Source: Camarhynchus parvulus
Lineage: Eukaryota > Chordata > Aves > Passeriformes > Thraupidae
Length of the DNA: 64,000 nucleotides
Direction: 5' to 3'
Assembly: GCF_901933205.1 (NCBI RefSeq)
Contig: NW_022148622.1
Span: forward strand, 55,733 to 119,732
How positions within the stretch are numbered: the stretch's first letter is position 1; each line of letters begins with the position of its first letter. Shown here in pieces: positions 63,101-64,000 of this stretch. The position numbers were made by a program, and so were the translations under genes. The notes beneath the pieces were generated by a model. It made no database searches and was not told the origin of the DNA. It saw only the letters and a list, made by a program, of their open reading frames with translations.

Positions 63101-63825
63101 GAGACGAACCTACGGACAGACAGACGGACAGACAGACAGACCGGTAATAGAGGGAGAGAATGCCGGAGACAAACCTGGGACAGACAGACAGACAGACAGA
63201 CAGACAGGTAATAGAGGGAGAGAATGCCGGAGACGAACCTACGGACAGACAGACAGACAGACAGACAGAGCGGTAATAGAGGGAGAGAATGCCGGAGACA
63301 AACCTACGGACAGACAGACGGACAGACAGACAGACCGGTAATAGAGGGAGAGAATGCCGGGGACGAACCTACGGACAGACAGACAGACAGACGGGTAATA
63401 GAGGGACAAGACAGACAGCACGAACCTGGGGACATCAATGGGGACATTGGGGCATTGGGGACATCAATGGGGGCATTAATGGGCACACAGAGGGGTCTCG
63501 GGGGTTGTCCCCAGGTGTCCCCACCTGCGGATGGCCCGCCACACCTTGCTGGCCTGGGGACACTGGGGACATTGGGGGACACTGGGGACACTGGGGGACA
63601 TTGGGGACACTGGGGGCACACAGAGGGATGTCACGGGGGTGTCCCCAGGTGTCCCCACCTGCGGATGGCCCGCCACACCTTGCTGGCGTCGCTGCCGAAG
63701 TGGTGCCCCCTGGTGGCCGCGGGGAGCCCGCGGTGCCGCAGGTCCCGCGGCAGCACCAGCGCCGCCAGCGCAGCGCCCGCAGCCGCAGCCACCAGCGCCA
63801 GCAGCGCGCGGCCCAGCGCCACCGC
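56961..63825 (-). CDS. LOX-B: second arachidonate lipoxygenase gene, exons 10-14 in window
   Basis: A paralogue of LOX-A, head-to-tail on the same strand; exons 1-9 lie beyond the right edge. Exons 10, 11, 12, 13 and 14 are 167, 122, 101, 169 and 179 nt. The His and Asn of [12 protein letters not shown] and the terminal Ile of ENIENSVAI are kept. Exon 13 is 2 nt and exon 14 1 nt shorter than LOX-A, so about 100 codons are read out of the family frame before the frame is restored; no stop is met in between. Exon 10 is Ala-rich and diverged in the L-P-x-D region ([13 protein letters not shown] against PGYHYRDDAMDIW). It could be a decaying gene, or an active gene with sequencing errors. Confidence 0.82.
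57140..58230. repeat. LOX-B intron 13 (3' part): array with seven extra exon-14 acceptors
   Basis: 10-mers GGGAGCACTG and GGGACAAACTGGGGTTACTG alternate with GGTAATGGCCCAGGGGGCGC, i.e. acceptor plus RPLGHY codons of exon 14. Extra copies are near 57267, 57418, 57508, 57637, 57722, 57857 and 58060. Confidence 0.92.
58230..59365. repeat. LOX-B intron 13 (5' part): array with five extra exon-13 donors
   Basis: Units of about 180-260 bp contain GGTCTCACCATGTCCATGGG and CTCGTTGCGGAGCACCCAGA, i.e. the exon-13 end VLRNEPMDM plus donor. Copies start near 58354, 58611, 58787, 59009 and 59206; the real one is at 59370. Two unit types occur, with TCCCACAGGGGTTCATTGAT or TCTCAGGAGGATCAGGTAAT. Confidence 0.92.
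59375..59543 (-). CDS. LOX-B exon 13, 2-nt deletion
   Basis: After CCCGTTTTTGGGCAG it starts FELSAF in frame, then needs two more bases to continue [50 protein letters not shown], the family sequence. 169 nt against 171. The shift lies at about 59522-59527 (GCGTTCCCCGAA on minus). Confidence 0.85.
59545..61160. repeat. LOX-B intron 12: about 90-bp array with roughly 17 extra exon-13 acceptors
   Basis: Unit: AAAAATGGGGGAGAGAGAGA, CCCCAATGTCAGAGAGCTCA, AACTGCCCAAAAACGGGAAA, AGGGACCC. AGAGCTCAAACTGCCC is the reverse complement of the acceptor GGGCAG plus the first bases TTTGAGCTCT of exon 13. It is the longest exon-border array in the window. Confidence 0.93.
61250..61805. repeat. Array with three extra exon-12 donors of LOX-B
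   Basis: Units of about 160 bp: GGTCAGTGGTCACTGTGG words plus ACCTGGCCGCTGTTGGTGGC and CGCGTGGTGCGCAGAGCAGG, the exon-12 end [12 protein letters not shown] plus donor. Copies near 61329, 61491 and 61647; the real one is at 61810. Confidence 0.92.
61810..61910 (-). CDS. LOX-B exon 12 (His/Asn iron ligands)
   Basis: 101 nt, like LOX-A. Reads [18 protein letters not shown], then [16 protein letters not shown] before GTGAGCACTG. Iron-ligand His and Asn conserved. Confidence 0.93.
61915..62750. repeat. LOX-B intron 11: array built on the exon-11 donor sequence
   Basis: Units GTGCCCACCTGAG, GGGGCACCTGAG and CCCCTGTACCCCACCT. GTGCCCACCTGAGCTC at the right end is the reverse complement of the exon-11 end GAGCTCAG plus donor GTGGGCAC, and the repeat word GTGCCCACCTGAG is its core, so dozens of CAG-GTGGG-like donors line the intron. 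Confidence 0.88.
62753..62874 (-). CDS. LOX-B exon 11
   Basis: 122 nt, as in LOX-A. Reads [40 protein letters not shown] before GTGGGCAC. Joins exon 10 in phase. Confidence 0.93.
62875..63425. repeat. (CAGA)n array with about nine extra exon-11 acceptors
   Basis: ACAGACAGACAGACGG tetranucleotide blocks alternate with copies of GGTAATAGAGGGACAGGACA or GGTAATAGAGGGAGAGAATG plus CCTGAGACAAACCTACGG, i.e. acceptor and codons FVSG(V/I)LSLYYR of exon 11. The copies form two coding variants (V or I) and keep the frame. Copies near 62893 (partial), 62940, 63009, 63079, 63142, 63207, 63272, 63336 and 63395. Confidence 0.92.
63425..63655. repeat. LOX-B intron 10 next to exon 10: GGGGACATT array and one extra exon-10 end
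   Basis: GGGGACATT-type units. At 63518-63555 there is a copy of the exon-10 end (SKVWRAIR codons plus donor GTGGGGACAC). LOX-A has the same single duplication at its exon-10 end. Confidence 0.85.
63659..63825 (-). CDS. LOX-B exon 10
   Basis: 167 nt, one codon shorter than LOX-A. Reads [55 protein letters not shown] before GTGGGGACACC. Family landmarks L-P-x-D-L-x-x-R-G and W-x-A-I are present, but the Tyr-Arg-Asp-Asp motif is replaced. TGCCCCCTGGTGGCC (63704-63718) within it fits the CTCF consensus. Confidence 0.85.
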
Positions 63826-63904
63826 CTGCGGACAGTGGGGACAGCGGGACACTCAGGGGACATCGGGGGACATCGCAGTGCCACCAAAATCCACCATTCC
63901 GCAA

Positions 63905-64000
63905 ACCCCGCAACCCACCGGTGCCCGCAGCCCCCGCCCCCCCAGCGCCAGCAGCCCGCGCCGGCCCAGCGCCACCGCCTGCGGACAGTGGGGACACTCA
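63905..64000 (-). pseudogene. Copy of the LOX-B exon-10 start, cut by the window edge
   Basis: TGTCCGCAG acceptor followed by GCGGTGGCGCTGGGCCGGCG and Gly/Ala codons resembling exon 10, then divergence into unrelated sequence. Same acceptor and first five codons as the exon at 63659-63825. Confidence 0.7.

Overview
The window looks like vertebrate nuclear DNA, most probably a bird micro- or dot chromosome. Several fragments of vertebrate genes lie on the minus strand. Their exons are short and GC-rich with canonical AG/GT borders. The space between them is filled almost entirely by GC-skewed minisatellites with units of 6 to about 330 bp. No bacterial features, rRNA, tRNA, CRISPR or clear transposons were seen. 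The long open frames in the arrays arise because the repeats lack stop codons; they are not genes.

Layout, left to right. 0-14.6 kb: minisatellites, one CpG-rich promoter-like block near 2.6 kb, and three unidentified exon candidates (about 6.5, 7.4 and 8.8 kb). 14.64-14.77 kb: one 127-nt cytosolic sulfotransferase exon. 15.88-15.95 kb: the last exon of DPF1 (end of the second PHD finger and stop codon). 18.0-20.5 kb: pieces of a SIPA1L3-like gene, two of them repeated. 22.7-24.4 kb: an unidentified 152-nt exon whose 3' end is repeated about nine times. 24.4-35 kb: arrays with promoter-like islands (26.5-28.3, 28.9-29.03 and 32.43-32.6 kb).

36.6-53.4 kb holds an arachidonate-lipoxygenase gene (LOX-A) in 14 recognisable exons, from the PLAT domain at 53.3 kb to the C-terminal isoleucine at 36.6 kb. 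Exons 7-14 are intact, have the usual vertebrate LOX exon lengths, and keep all iron ligands. Exons 1, 2 and 6 are damaged or incomplete, and exon 4 carries an in-frame repeat. 55.4-64 kb holds exons 10-14 of a second lipoxygenase (LOX-B), whose 5' part lies beyond the right edge. LOX-B has a 2-nt deficit in exon 13 and a 1-nt deficit in exon 14.

The most striking feature is that many introns and 3' flanks carry tandem arrays whose unit includes a piece of the adjacent exon with its splice site, or the stop codon. Examples are about 17 extra exon-13 acceptors, 7 extra exon-14 acceptors, 5 extra exon-13 donors and 3 extra exon-12 donors in LOX-B. The extreme C-terminal codons plus stop are repeated in both LOX genes. 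Arrays therefore appear anchored at exon borders, while most exons keep their exact length.
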